Below are positions 45,565 through 54,381 of a stretch of DNA of 64,000 nucleotides, in pieces. The position numbers and the translations under genes are program-made. Origin of the DNA: Pseudomonadota bacterium. GTDB taxonomy: Bacteria; Pseudomonadota; Gammaproteobacteria; Burkholderiales; Burkholderiaceae_C. The stretch covers positions 265,806 to 329,805 of the forward strand of contig JAFEEG010000007.1 in assembly GCA_018241225.1 (NCBI GenBank), given 5' to 3'. Within the stretch, counting starts at the first letter, position 1, and the number at the start of each line of letters is the position of its first letter. The notes under the pieces were generated by a model, which was given only the letters and a program-made list of their open reading frames with translations, was not told where the DNA came from and did not search any database.

Positions 45565-47682
45565 TCAGCCCTTGTGCCGCAGCAGCCGCAGGCCGTTGGC
45601 GATCACCAGCAGGCTGGCACCCATGTCGGCGAACACTGCCATCCACATGGTGGCCTGGCCCGCCACCGCCAACAGCAGGAACACGACCTTGATGCCGATG
45701 GCCAGGCTGATGTTCTGCCACAGCACGCCGTGCGTGCGGCGCGACAGGCGCACCGTTTCGGCCAGGCGGTGCAGGTCGTCGTTCATGATCACCACGTCGG
45801 CCGCTTCCATGGCGATGTCGGTGCCGGCCTTGCCCATGGCAAAGCCGATGTCGGCCTGGGCCAGGGCGGGCGCGTCGTTGATGCCGTCGCCGGTCATGCC
45901 GGTGGGGCCGTGGCGGCGCTGCAGCTCGCGGATGGCGCCCTGCTTTTCCTCGGGCAGCAGGTTGCCGCGCAGCTCGGTGATGCCGGCCTGCGAAGCCACG
46001 GCACGCGCGGTGGCCTCGTTGTCGCCGGTGAGCATGACCGGTGCAATGCCCAGGCGGCCCAGCTCGGCAATGGCGTCGCGCGCCTGCGGCTTCACGGTGT
46101 CGGCCACCGCAAACACGCCGATCACGCCGCGGGCGCTGGCCAGCAGCGTCACGGTGCGGCCCTGGCGCTCGTGCTCGCGCAGCACGGTTTCGAGCGCGTC
46201 GCTGCACTGGTCGCGGTCTTCGATGAGGCGGTGGTTGCCCAGCACGAGCATGTCGCCGGCCACGCGGCCTTCGGTGCCCAGGCCGGGCAGGGCCTTGAAG
46301 TCCGTGATGTCGTAGGCGTCGGCGCGCTGCTTGTCGTCCAGGCCCGCCAGGATGGCGCGCGAGACCGGGTGATCGGAGCGGCTGGCCAGGCCTGCCGCCG
46401 CGCGCTGCACATCCGCCGGCTGGGCGCCGTCCCACACCTGCCAGTGCACCAGCTTGGGCTTGCCTTCGGTGATGGTGCCGGTCTTGTCCAGCGCAATGGC
46501 CTTGAGCGTGCGCGCAGCTTCCAGGTGGTTGCCGCCCTTGATGAGGATGCCGCGCCGCGCGCCGGCGGTGAGTGCGCTCACCACCGTGACCGGCGTGGAC
46601 AGCACCAGCGCACACGGGCAGGCGATCACCAGCAGCACCAGTGCCTTGTAGATGGCGTCCTGCCAGCCCCAGCCCAGCAGCAGCGGTGCGCCCACGGCGA
46701 GTGCCAGCGCAATGAGGAAGACGACCGGCGTGTAGACGGCGGCGAAGCGGTCCACGAAGCGCTGCGTGGGCGCGCGCGTGGCCTGCGCCTGTTCCACTGC
46801 ATGGATGATGCGGTCGAGCGTGGTGCTGCCCGCGGCGGCCGTCACGCGGAACTGCAGTTCGCTGCCCAGGTTGATGGTGCCGGCAAACAGGTTGTCGCCC
46901 GGGCCCTTGTCCACCGGCATGCTCTCGCCCGTCACGCTGGCCTGGTCGACCGCGCCGCTGCCGGTGCTGACCACGCCGTCGAAGGGCAGCCGCTCGCCGG
47001 GTCGCACGCGCACGGTGGCGTCCACGGCCACGTCGCGGGCCGCGGTGCGGCGCCAGTTGCCGTCTTCGCCCAGCACCTCCGCCTGTTCGGGCGCCAGGGC
47101 CATCAGGCTGGAGATGGCGTGGCGCGCCCGGTCGGCCGCCCGGTGCTCGATCAACTCGGCCAGTGCATACAGCGCCATGACCATGGCCGCCTCGGGCCAC
47201 TGTCCGATGAGGAAGGCGCCGGTGACGGCCACCGCCATCAGCGAGTCGATGCCCAGCTTGCCGCGCAGCAGCGAGCGCAGGCCGCTGTTGTAGATGCCGA
47301 TGCCCGCCAGCGCGATGGCCAGCGCCGCCACCGCCATGCCGGCCATGTGCCAGGCGGTGGTTTCGGGGGCGAAGTAGTGCAGCAGTTCGGCGCCGACGGC
47401 GGCCACGAGGGAGGCCGCCAGCCGCTTCATGCCCGGCAGCGGGCCGTGGTCGTGTCCGTCGGATTCGCCGTGGTCGTGATCGTGGTCGTGATCGTGTTCA
47501 TGCGCGTGCGCGCCGCTGCCGTGGTCATGACCCGGCTGCCTGGCACGCCCGCCATCATTCGCGGCGGGCGCGCGAAGCGAGATGGGAGCGCCCGCGCCGC
47601 AGCCGCATGACGAATCGGCGCAGGCGGAGGTTGCGGGGGCGGACTTGGACTTGGGCGTGGGGTTCAGGAAGGCGTCTGACAT
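45565..47682 (-). CDS. Cd/Zn/Pb-type heavy-metal P1B ATPase (CadA/ZntA group)
   Basis: A 705-residue efflux pump. The start MSDAFLNP is just downstream of the metal-controlled promoter. There is no HMA domain; the N-terminus instead has a Cys cluster (CADSSCGCGAG) and a long His/Asp tract (AHAHEHDHDHDHDHG). The ATPase core has TGES, the CPC metal site (VIACPCALV), the phosphorylated DKTGT, the SDHPVS HP motif and GDGINDAPAL. The CPC motif and the CadR regulator next door suggest Cd, Zn and Pb as exported ions. Confidence 0.93.
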   Translation of the reverse strand: MSDAFLNPTPKSKSAPATSACADSSCGCGAGAPISLRAPAANDGGRARQPGHDHGSGAHAHEHDHDHDHDHGESDGHDHGPLPGMKRLAASLVAAVGAELLHYFAPETTAWHMAGMAVAALAIALAGIGIYNSGLRSLLRGKLGIDSLMAVAVTGAFLIGQWPEAAMVMALYALAELIEHRAADRARHAISSLMALAPEQAEVLGEDGNWRRTAARDVAVDATVRVRPGERLPFDGVVSTGSGAVDQASVTGESMPVDKGPGDNLFAGTINLGSELQFRVTAAAGSTTLDRIIHAVEQAQATRAPTQRFVDRFAAVYTPVVFLIALALAVGAPLLLGWGWQDAIYKALVLLVIACPCALVLSTPVTVVSALTAGARRGILIKGGNHLEAARTLKAIALDKTGTITEGKPKLVHWQVWDGAQPADVQRAAAGLASRSDHPVSRAILAGLDDKQRADAYDITDFKALPGLGTEGRVAGDMLVLGNHRLIEDRDQCSDALETVLREHERQGRTVTLLASARGVIGVFAVADTVKPQARDAIAELGRLGIAPVMLTGDNEATARAVASQAGITELRGNLLPEEKQGAIRELQRRHGPTGMTGDGINDAPALAQADIGFAMGKAGTDIAMEAADVVIMNDDLHRLAETVRLSRRTHGVLWQNISLAIGIKVVFLLLAVAGQATMWMAVFADMGASLLVIANGLRLLRHKG

Positions 47683-47706
47683 GAACGAGGCTCTTTGTAT
47701 GCCAAC

Positions 47707-47737
47707 ATTGGAAAGCTTCAAGTCCCTTCAAGGTCAA
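47707..47737 (-). promoter_or_regulatory. MerR/CadR-type promoter of the heavy-metal ATPase
   Basis: On the minus strand TTGACC (-35) and TCCAAT (-10) are 19 bp apart, the overlong spacing typical of MerR-family targets. An imperfect dyad, ACCTTGAAG-GGA-CTTGAAGCT, fills the spacer, with 7 of 9 pairs matching. CadR would twist this DNA on binding metal. The ATPase ATG lies about 18 bases after the expected start of transcription. Confidence 0.65.
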
Positions 47738-47740
47738 GCC

Positions 47741-48217
47741 ATGTCAGAACCAAGGCCGTCCACCGCACAAGGTTATCGCATTGGCCAGGCGGCCCAGAAA
47801 AGCGGTGTAAGTGCCGCCAACATCCGTTATTACGAGTCGCAAGGCCTGCTGGAACCGGCCGGGCGCGGCGACAACAGCTATCGCCTGTACGGCGAGGCCG
47901 ACCTGCATCAGCTTCGCTTCATCCGCATGTGCCGCGCCATGGACATGTCGCTGGACGAGGTGCGCACGCTGCTGGCGTTGGACTTGTCACGCAAGGCCGA
48001 TTGCGAGGCGGCGCGCGAGGCGCTCGACTCGCACCTGTCGCATGTGCGCGAACGCCTGGTGGAGCTTCGGGTGCTGGAGTCCAACCTCGAGGCCCTGCGC
48101 AACGGCTGCGACGGCAAGGGGCCGCGCTGCCGCATCATCGAGGCGCTGCATCGGCGCGCCGACGTCGTGCAGTCGCCGGCCGAGGGCCGCGCCAGCGCCG
48201 TCACGCGCCACGTCTAG
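47741..48217 (+). CDS. cadR: CadR-type MerR family metal sensor
   Basis: A 158-residue regulator. The MerR HTH is YRIGQAAQKSGVSAANIRYYESQGLL, followed by the dimerisation helix. Cys88, Cys123 and Cys130 have the same relative spacing as C77, C112 and C119 of Pseudomonas CadR. H98 and H101 match the spacing of its histidine ligands. This predicts Cd(II)/Zn(II)/Pb(II) sensing. It is divergent from the efflux ATPase; the shared operator ends only 4 bp before its start codon, so its own transcript must be leaderless or start upstream. Confidence 0.92.
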   Translation: MSEPRPSTAQGYRIGQAAQKSGVSAANIRYYESQGLLEPAGRGDNSYRLYGEADLHQLRFIRMCRAMDMSLDEVRTLLALDLSRKADCEAAREALDSHLSHVRERLVELRVLESNLEALRNGCDGKGPRCRIIEALHRRADVVQSPAEGRASAVTRHV

Positions 48218-48229
48218 CTGCCTGGCGTT

Positions 48230-48529
48230 TCAGGCGGTCAGGTCCAGGCGCAGTTGTGCATGCGCCAGCCAGGACTGCAGCCCGTCCAGCAGGTCCTTCT
48301 GGCTGAAGGAGCAGCTTTCCTCGCCGAACAGGGCGCTGGCCGACAGGCGGTCCAGCAGGTCGCCGAGCACCGTGTCGAATCGCTCGGGCAGGGCGGCGCG
48401 CAGGTCGGCGGATTCGGCGGCGCGCGCCGCCAGGTCGGCCACCTGGCACTGGCCGCTGCGCAACTGCTCCAGCGAGGCAGACAGCGCCTGCCACTGCGCC
48501 TGCAGCAGCGAAGTGTCGTGCTTGCTCAT
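48230..48529 (-). CDS. Hypothetical 99-residue helical protein
   Basis: A short, mostly alpha-helical, acidic protein (MSKHDTSLLQAQWQALSASLEQL onward in outline; two Cys at 28 and 73). No signal peptide, membrane segment or known motif is seen, and I recognise no family. The ATG overlaps the stop of the GDPD gene by 4 bp, so it is probably cotranslated with it. It converges with cadR 12 bp away. Confidence 0.65.
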   Translation of the reverse strand: MSKHDTSLLQAQWQALSASLEQLRSGQCQVADLAARAAESADLRAALPERFDTVLGDLLDRLSASALFGEESCSFSQKDLLDGLQSWLAHAQLRLDLTA

Positions 48530-49512
48530 CGTGTGGCCTCCGATCCGGCGGGCAGGGGCATGCCGCGTTCGCGCATCACGTCGCGCAGCAGGTTGGGGTA
48601 GTCGGTGATGATGCCATCCACGCCCCAGTCGATCAGGCGGGCCATGTCGGCGCGGCCGTTGACCGTCCAGGGCAGCACCAGCAGGCCGAGCTTCTGGGCT
48701 TCCTGCACCTGTGCCTGCGTCAGCTGCCCGAACGACGGCGACCAGATGACGGCGGCCTTCGGCGAAGGGTCGGCCGCCGCTTTCACGAGTTGCGGGGCCG
48801 AGCCGCCATGCGATGCGAGCGCCAGCCCGGCGGTCCAGCGCGGGTCCGCCAGGGTGCGTGGGCTGCTGAGGTAGGCGCGCGAGATCTCCGGTGCACGCTG
48901 GGCCACGCGCGCCAGGGTGCGCCAGTCGAAGCTCTGGATGGTCACGCGGCTGGCCATGCCGGCTCGCTCGATCTGTTCCAGCAGCGCGTCGGTCATGGCC
49001 TCGGGCGAGGCAGTTTCGTCGGGCTGCGTGGGGTCGACCTTGGTCTCGATGTTCATGCGCAGCTTGGCATCGGGCAAGGCGCGAACCTGCTCGAACAGGG
49101 CCGCGAGGGTGGGAATGCGCTGGCCATCCACTGGCTTTTGCTGGGCGAACTGCCTGCCGTAGTCGCTATCGGGCCGCAGGCGCCCCACGTCGTAGCGCTG
49201 CAGCTGCGCCAGCGTGAGCGAGCGGATGCTCGGGCCCTTGGCGGGAAGCCACTGGCCCTGGGCGTCGCGGGTGTGGTCGGGGTTGAGCGAGGTGTCGTGC
49301 GAGATCACCACCACGCCGTCGGCCGTGAGGCCGATGTCCAGCTCCAGCGTATCCACGCCCAGCGCTGCGGCCTGTGCAAAGGCGGCCAGCGTGTTCTCGG
49401 GGGCCAGTCCGCGGCCGCCGCGGTGGGCCTGCAGGTCGAAGGCGAGCGCCGGGGCGCACAGGAGCATGGCAAGAAGTGGGGCGGCAAGGCGCAGTCGGTG
49501 GTGTGTCGTCAT
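48526..49512 (-). CDS. glpQ: Glycerophosphodiester phosphodiesterase, exported
   Basis: A 328-residue GDPD-family enzyme that hydrolyses glycerophosphodiesters to glycerol-3-phosphate and an alcohol. A signal peptide (LLAMLLCAPALA) directs it to the periplasm, as for GlpQ. The catalytic motif is LQAHRGGRGLAPENTLAAF with the His and Arg, then ELDIGLTADGVVVISHD carrying Glu/Asp metal ligands. The late GVDGIITDYPNLL is the usual barrel end. The symbol is given by similarity; the periplasmic location supports GlpQ over UgpQ. Confidence 0.9.
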   Translation of the reverse strand: MTTHHRLRLAAPLLAMLLCAPALAFDLQAHRGGRGLAPENTLAAFAQAAALGVDTLELDIGLTADGVVVISHDTSLNPDHTRDAQGQWLPAKGPSIRSLTLAQLQRYDVGRLRPDSDYGRQFAQQKPVDGQRIPTLAALFEQVRALPDAKLRMNIETKVDPTQPDETASPEAMTDALLEQIERAGMASRVTIQSFDWRTLARVAQRAPEISRAYLSSPRTLADPRWTAGLALASHGGSAPQLVKAAADPSPKAAVIWSPSFGQLTQAQVQEAQKLGLLVLPWTVNGRADMARLIDWGVDGIITDYPNLLRDVMRERGMPLPAGSEATR

Positions 49513-49548
49513 GTACTCGGTCCTCCTCCTGCCCCTAGCTTGCCACAG

Positions 49549-50490
49549 TCACCGGGCCGCCGGATGACGGGGCTGGCGCGCGGGTTGCGGGCGCAGCATG
49601 GCCTGGCCGAACTCGATGAAGCGCTTGAGCTTGGGCGGGATCTGCCGATGACCGGCAAAGTAGATGTGAAAGCCCGGATGGCGTGGGCTGTGCTCCTGCA
49701 GCACGCGCACGAGGCGACCCGCGTCCAGGTGCTCCTGCACCGCTATGTCGAAGCTGTAGGCCAGGCCCAGGCCGTCGAGCGCGGCGTCCAGCATGGCCAT
49801 CGAGTCGTTGCAGATGAAGCCGCCGTGTGTCTCGTAGACCAGGGGTTGGCCCTTGGCGCAGACGAAGTCCCATTTGTAGATCTGGCCGCTGGTGTTGAAG
49901 CGGTAGCGGATGAGCTCGTGCGAGGCCAGGTCCGCCGGCTTTTTCGGCACGGGCCGGCCGTGCAGGTAGGCGGGCGAACCCACCACCGCCACCGACATGG
50001 GGGGCCCGAAGGGCAGGGCGACCATGTCCTTGCCCACGCTCTCGCCCAGGCGAAAGCCGGCGTCGAAGCCCTCGGCCACGATGTCGGTGAAGCCGTCGTC
50101 GATGCACACCTCCACCTGCACCTCGGGGTGGGCCGCCCGAAAAGGCGGAATGACGCGGCGCAGCACGGTGGCCGCCACCACGCGCCCGGCGTTCAGGCGC
50201 AGCAGGCCCTTGGGCGTATCGCGAAAGCTGTCCAGCGACTCGGTGGCCTCGAACAACTCGGCCACCGCCGGGCCCACGCGGGCCATGAACTGCTCGCCCG
50301 CTTCTGTAAGGGCCACGCTGCGCGTGGTGCGATGAAACAGGCGCACGCCCAGGCGCTGCTCGAGCTGGCGCACCGCCTGGCTCAGCGCCGGGGAGCTAAC
50401 GCCCAGCTCGCCCGCGGCGGCACTGAAGCCGCGATGCCGGGCCACCGTCACAAAAGCGATGAGCCCATCGAGCTGGGAGAGCTGCCGCAT
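49549..50490 (-). CDS. LysR family transcriptional regulator
   Basis: A 313-residue regulator with an N-terminal HTH (AAAGELGVSSPALSQAVRQLEQRLG) and a C-terminal effector domain with two periplasmic-binding-like lobes. It is divergent from an SDR gene, and two overlapping palindromes lie between their starts. That is the classical LysR arrangement for controlling the neighbour and itself. The effector is unknown. Confidence 0.93.
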   Translation of the reverse strand: MRQLSQLDGLIAFVTVARHRGFSAAAGELGVSSPALSQAVRQLEQRLGVRLFHRTTRSVALTEAGEQFMARVGPAVAELFEATESLDSFRDTPKGLLRLNAGRVVAATVLRRVIPPFRAAHPEVQVEVCIDDGFTDIVAEGFDAGFRLGESVGKDMVALPFGPPMSVAVVGSPAYLHGRPVPKKPADLASHELIRYRFNTSGQIYKWDFVCAKGQPLVYETHGGFICNDSMAMLDAALDGLGLAYSFDIAVQEHLDAGRLVRVLQEHSPRHPGFHIYFAGHRQIPPKLKRFIEFGQAMLRPQPARQPRHPAAR

Positions 50491-50495
50491 TCTTG

Positions 50496-50513
50496 ATTGC
50501 TAAGCAATGCTTA
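50496..50513. promoter_or_regulatory. Overlapping LysR-type palindromes between LysR and SDR genes
   Basis: ATTGCTAAGCAAT and TAAGCAATGCTTA overlap by 8 bp. The second fits the LysR T-N11-A rule exactly. The site starts 5 bp from the lysR start codon and about 100 bp upstream of the SDR ATG, so it is well placed to bind the adjacent regulator. Confidence 0.55.
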
Positions 50514-50616
50514 CTAAAAGAAGAAGATTAGTCTACTTTTTCTTTTTTGTCGGCGCTTCTACAGTTCGGGCCATCGCTTCATCCCACAACGCTTCAACAA
50601 CAGGAGAAACGTCAAC

Positions 50617-51483
50617 ATGGCTCAACAACAACGCAACCGCACCTGGTTCATCACCGGCGCTTCTTCGGGCTTCGGCCTGGCTTTTGCGCGCCATGCGCTG
50701 GGCCTGGGCGACCGGGTCGTGGCCACCGCCCGGCGCACCGAGCGACTGGCCGGGCTGGCTGCGGAGTTTCCCGACCAGGTGCTGCTGCACGCGCTGGACG
50801 TGACCCAGCCGGCGCAGGCCAAGGCGGCCGTCGAGGCCGCGGTGGCGCGCTTCGGGCGCATCGACATCGTGCTCAACAACGCCGGCTACGGCATCGTCGG
50901 CGCGGTGGAGGAAACACCTGAAGACGAGCTGCGTGCGCAGATGGAGGCCAACTTCTTCGGTGCCGTGAACGTCATTCGCGCGGTGCTGCCGCAGCTGCGT
51001 TCGCAGCGCTCGGGCGCCATCGTCAACATGTCGAGCATGGGCGGGCAGCTGTCGTTCGGCGGCTTCAGTGCCTACTCGGCGTCCAAGTTTGCACTGGAGG
51101 GCTTGTCCGAGGCGCTGGCGCAAGAGATGGCGCCCTTCGGCGTGAAGGTGCTCATCGTCGAGCCCGGGGCCTTCCGCACCGGCTTTGCGGGCGATGCACT
51201 CAAGCACATGCCGGTGCTGGACGCCTACAGCGACGTGACCGGCGGCATCCGCCAGTTTGCCCATGGCATGGACGGCACCCAGGCGGGTGATCCGGTCAAG
51301 GCCGCAAGCGCCGTGGTGGCGGCGCTTGCGGCCGAGCAGACCCCGCTGCGCCTTCAACTGGGCGCCGACGCGGTGGACGCGGTGCGCGGCCATGCGCAGC
51401 AGATGCTGGACGACATGGCCAGGTGGGAGGCCGTGGCCCGCGCCACCGGCTTCGACGACGAGCCCGCCGCCAAGGCGGCCTGA
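50617..51483 (+). CDS. SDR family oxidoreductase
   Basis: A 288-residue classical SDR. The motifs are WFITGASSGFGLAFARHAL, LNNAGYG, NMSSMGG and YSASKFALEGLSEAL. An Arg after strand 2 (ATARRTERL) favours NADP. Members of this branch reduce or oxidise ketones and aldehydes of varied type. ACAGGAG precedes the ATG. It is the likely target of the divergent LysR regulator. Confidence 0.9.
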   Translation: MAQQQRNRTWFITGASSGFGLAFARHALGLGDRVVATARRTERLAGLAAEFPDQVLLHALDVTQPAQAKAAVEAAVARFGRIDIVLNNAGYGIVGAVEETPEDELRAQMEANFFGAVNVIRAVLPQLRSQRSGAIVNMSSMGGQLSFGGFSAYSASKFALEGLSEALAQEMAPFGVKVLIVEPGAFRTGFAGDALKHMPVLDAYSDVTGGIRQFAHGMDGTQAGDPVKAASAVVAALAAEQTPLRLQLGADAVDAVRGHAQQMLDDMARWEAVARATGFDDEPAAKAA

Positions 51484-51495
51484 GGCGCGCCGCAG

Positions 51496-52071
51496 CTACT
51501 TGAGCTGCACCTTGATCTCGTCCTTGCCGACGGTGATGTCGCCGATTTCGTAGGTCTTGCGGCCGAACTTGAGTTCTTCGGGCTTGAAGGTGCGCAAGGG
51601 GTAGCCCTGCAGCAGCTCCTGCGCCACCGCGCCGCCGATGCGCTGCAGGCGCTGCGCATCCTGGCCCGCCACGCCGTCGAGTTGCAGCTGCTCGGCGCGC
51701 GGGTCTTTCAGGCGCAGGGCCAGCGCATCCACGTCGTATCGCAGGGCGCTGCTGATGGACATCACGCCGTTCACGCTCGAAGGCTGCATCAGCGGGCTGG
51801 CGATGTTCACGCGTGTGGTGATGGCCGCGCGGTTGGCGCCCGCATCCAGGCCCAGCACTGGGTCGGTCAGCGTCACGCTGAAGATCTCGGCATAGCGCTG
51901 CGACAGCGGAAAGCGCTTGCCGATCTCGGCCTGCAACTCGTCCCGGCTGGCGGTGTATTCGCTCAGGAAGAAGTTGAAGCCGGCGCGCGCTGCCAGCGGC
52001 AGGCCGAGCGGCAGCGCCGTGGCAAAGGCGCGAAGCAGGAAAAGACGCCGGGGGAATTGACGATGAACCAT
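51496..52071 (-). CDS. DUF1439 domain protein (YceB-like), exported
   Basis: A 191-residue protein with an N-terminal signal (LLRAFATALPLGLPLAARA) and a DUF1439 body: FFLSEYTASRDELQAEIGKRFP and later DVDALALRLKDP. YceB-like proteins are periplasmic or lipid-anchored; their function is unknown. No lipobox Cys is present at the cleavage site here, so it is probably soluble or anchored by the uncleaved signal. The start MVHRQFPRR begins with the basic n-region. It is divergent from a Bug gene. Confidence 0.85.
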   Translation of the reverse strand: MVHRQFPRRLFLLRAFATALPLGLPLAARAGFNFFLSEYTASRDELQAEIGKRFPLSQRYAEIFSVTLTDPVLGLDAGANRAAITTRVNIASPLMQPSSVNGVMSISSALRYDVDALALRLKDPRAEQLQLDGVAGQDAQRLQRIGGAVAQELLQGYPLRTFKPEELKFGRKTYEIGDITVGKDEIKVQLK

Positions 52072-52221
52072 GCAGGTGTGAGCTTGCCACAGGCGCACTG
52101 GTTCAATCGGCGGCCCCGCGTATTGGATAGCTGACATCCGATTCCTGGCCTTCATCGCGGACCCGAAGCAGGCAAGACTTGGCGCTCGCAAAGCAACCCG
52201 CACATCAACCACCTTCCTGCC

Positions 52222-53205
52222 ATGCACCTCCGACTTGCCCGATGCTGCCTCGCCCTGGGGCTGGCCACCACTGCCCTGATGTCCGTGGGGGCGATGGCCC
52301 AGGAGCTTCCCAAGGTCATCAAGCTCGTCGTTCCCTTCGCGCCAGGCGGCGCGCAGGATGTCATCGGCCGCTACCTGGCATCCCAGCTTTCGAGTCGCCT
52401 GGGCACCTCCTCGGTCGTCGTGGAGAACAAAGCGGGCGCCGGCGGCGTGATCGCGGCGGACGCTGTTGCCAAGGCGCCCGCGGATGGCGCCACGCTCCTG
52501 CTGGCAACCGGCGGGGCCATCTCGATTGCTCCGCATCTGCTGGCGAAGCTTCCCTACCAGGCGCAGCAGGACTTCGCGCCGATCGCGCTGGTGGCCGACA
52601 CACCGATGGTGCTGGCCGTTCGAACCGACAGCAGCTATCGCACGCTCCAGGATCTCGTGAAGGACGCGCGCGCACAACCCGGGCAGGTGTCCTACGCGTC
52701 GACCGGAAACGGCACCGTCTCGCACCTGACGGGCGAGCTGTTCGCGCAGGCCGCCGCGGTGAAGCTGACGCACGTGCCCTACCGCGGTGCGTCGCCCGCG
52801 ATGGTCGATCTCATGGGGGGACAAGTCGCGGCCATCGTCACCAGCGCGGCCTCCATCGAGCCCATGGTCGAGGGCGGCAAGGCGCGCGTACTGGCCACCT
52901 TCACGGCCACGCCGATTTCCACGCTGCCGGGCGTTCCCACGGTCCAGCAGGCGGTGGGCATCTCCGGGCTCGCCGTCCCGGTATGGGTGGGCTTGATGGG
53001 GCCCGCCAAGACGTCGCCCGCGGTCCTGGCGCGCCTGGGCACCGAAATCCTTGCCATCTGCGGCCTGCCCGAAACGCAGAAGCGGCTGCAGGCCGTGGGG
53101 GCGCAAGCGACCTGCGCGGGCAGCGCCGACTTCGCCAGGCTCGTCTCCGAAGACTCGATGCGCTGGGCCAGCGTGGTCCAGCGCGGCAACATCAAGGGCG
53201 AGTGA
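52222..53205 (+). CDS. Bug-family (TctC-like) periplasmic solute-binding receptor
   Basis: A 327-residue receptor with a Sec signal peptide (ALGLATTALMSVGAMAQ). The Bug core is IKLVVPFAPGGAQDVIGRYL, VVVENKAGAGGVIAAD and YASTGNGTVSHL. An odd feature is two cysteines near the C-terminus (ICGLPE and ATCAG) that could form a disulfide. It is followed 10 bp later by an opine-dehydrogenase-like gene on the same strand, an uncommon partner. No TctAB gene is nearby. Confidence 0.92.
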   Translation: MHLRLARCCLALGLATTALMSVGAMAQELPKVIKLVVPFAPGGAQDVIGRYLASQLSSRLGTSSVVVENKAGAGGVIAADAVAKAPADGATLLLATGGAISIAPHLLAKLPYQAQQDFAPIALVADTPMVLAVRTDSSYRTLQDLVKDARAQPGQVSYASTGNGTVSHLTGELFAQAAAVKLTHVPYRGASPAMVDLMGGQVAAIVTSAASIEPMVEGGKARVLATFTATPISTLPGVPTVQQAVGISGLAVPVWVGLMGPAKTSPAVLARLGTEILAICGLPETQKRLQAVGAQATCAGSADFARLVSEDSMRWASVVQRGNIKGE

Positions 53206-53215
53206 AGGCGCGCAA

Positions 53216-54283
53216 ATGAAAGTCGGAATTCTCGGCGCCGGCGGCATCGGGCTCGCCAGCGCGGCCTGGATGTCGCATCGTGGCCATGACGTGATGATCT
53301 GGTCGCCGCGCGGAACCACTGCAGATGCGCTGCGCCGCGAGGCGGTGAACGCCACGGGCGTACTGGAAGCGAGCCTGCCCCTCAAGGTTGCCGACTGCGC
53401 GGGCGAACTGGCCCGGTTTGCAGACGTGCTGCTGCTTGCCATTCCCGTGAACGGCCACCGGGCGGCCATGGACGCGTTGCTGCCGCATCTGCGCTCCGGC
53501 CAGACGGTGATCGTCAGCTCGATGGGGTCGCTGTCGGCGCTGTATCTCTACGAGGCGGCAATAGGGCAGGGCGTTGCGATCTCGGTCGCCAGCTTCGGCA
53601 CCACGGTGCTGACAGCGCGCCGCCAGGGACCCTCCGATGTTCGCATCATGACCCGGCGCCCGAAGGTCGGCGTTTCCTGCCTGCCGTGTTCCGACCAGGC
53701 GCTGGCGCTGCAGACATGCGAAGTCCTGTTCGGGCCGGGGTTCATCGGCGACGAGAACGCGCTTGCAACGACCCTGGCGAACATCAACCCGGTGGCCCAT
53801 GGTCCGCTCGCCCTGTTCAACTGGACGCGCATCGAGCGCGCAGAGAACTGGCCCCAGTACCACTTCATGACGCCGCGCGTGGCAGCGGTCATCGAGCAGC
53901 TGGATGCCGAGCGCATGGCCATCGCAGCTGCGTTCGGCCTGCGCCTGCGCACGCTCGAACGGCATTTCGCCCAATCGTTCAACACACAGTCCGAGCACCT
54001 GGCCGACATCGCCGCCGAATTGCACGACAAGCGCGGTGGCCCGCCCGGGCCGACCGATGTGAAAACGCGCTTCCTCTCCGAGGACGTGCCCTACGGACTG
54101 GTCTTCACGCTGGCCCTGAGCCACGTGACGCAGGTGTCCGCGCCTGCGACCGAGGCCACGGCTGCGATGGCGGGGCTGCTCCTGGGCGAGGACCTTTCCG
54201 CCGCCAACGACTTGATCTTTGCGCTTCGCGTTCCCTCCGAAACTGTCGATGGCCTGCTGGCCCGGGTGAACGCCAGGCGATAG
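53216..54283 (+). CDS. Opine/octopine dehydrogenase-family oxidoreductase
   Basis: A 355-residue NAD(P)-dependent protein. The N-terminal Rossmann motif is VGILGAGGIGLASAAWMSHRG. The C-terminal half has the octopine/nopaline dehydrogenase domain: NINPVAHGPLALFNWTRIE with the catalytic-type His, and the segment FLSEDVPYGLVFTLALS. The family makes or cleaves N-(carboxyalkyl) amino acids (opines). A ketopantoate-reductase-like reading was considered but the C-terminus fits the opine group better. It probably acts with the adjacent Bug receptor on an opine-like compound (inference). Confidence 0.82.
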   Translation: MKVGILGAGGIGLASAAWMSHRGHDVMIWSPRGTTADALRREAVNATGVLEASLPLKVADCAGELARFADVLLLAIPVNGHRAAMDALLPHLRSGQTVIVSSMGSLSALYLYEAAIGQGVAISVASFGTTVLTARRQGPSDVRIMTRRPKVGVSCLPCSDQALALQTCEVLFGPGFIGDENALATTLANINPVAHGPLALFNWTRIERAENWPQYHFMTPRVAAVIEQLDAERMAIAAAFGLRLRTLERHFAQSFNTQSEHLADIAAELHDKRGGPPGPTDVKTRFLSEDVPYGLVFTLALSHVTQVSAPATEATAAMAGLLLGEDLSAANDLIFALRVPSETVDGLLARVNARR

Positions 54284-54381
54284 TGGGCGCGCGAGATCAA
54301 GGGGGCGTATGTTCCCGCTGTTGGCCGGCCGCCATGGGCCGCTAGCATTGGCGGGTACCGCGCCTCGTACCTGCCCTAGCG

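Noticed and set aside
53216..54283. Ketopantoate reductase (PanE) assignment for the opine-dehydrogenase-like gene
   Set aside because: The N-terminal Rossmann motif fits both, but the C-terminal NPVAHGPLALFN segment and overall layout match the octopine/nopaline dehydrogenase domain.
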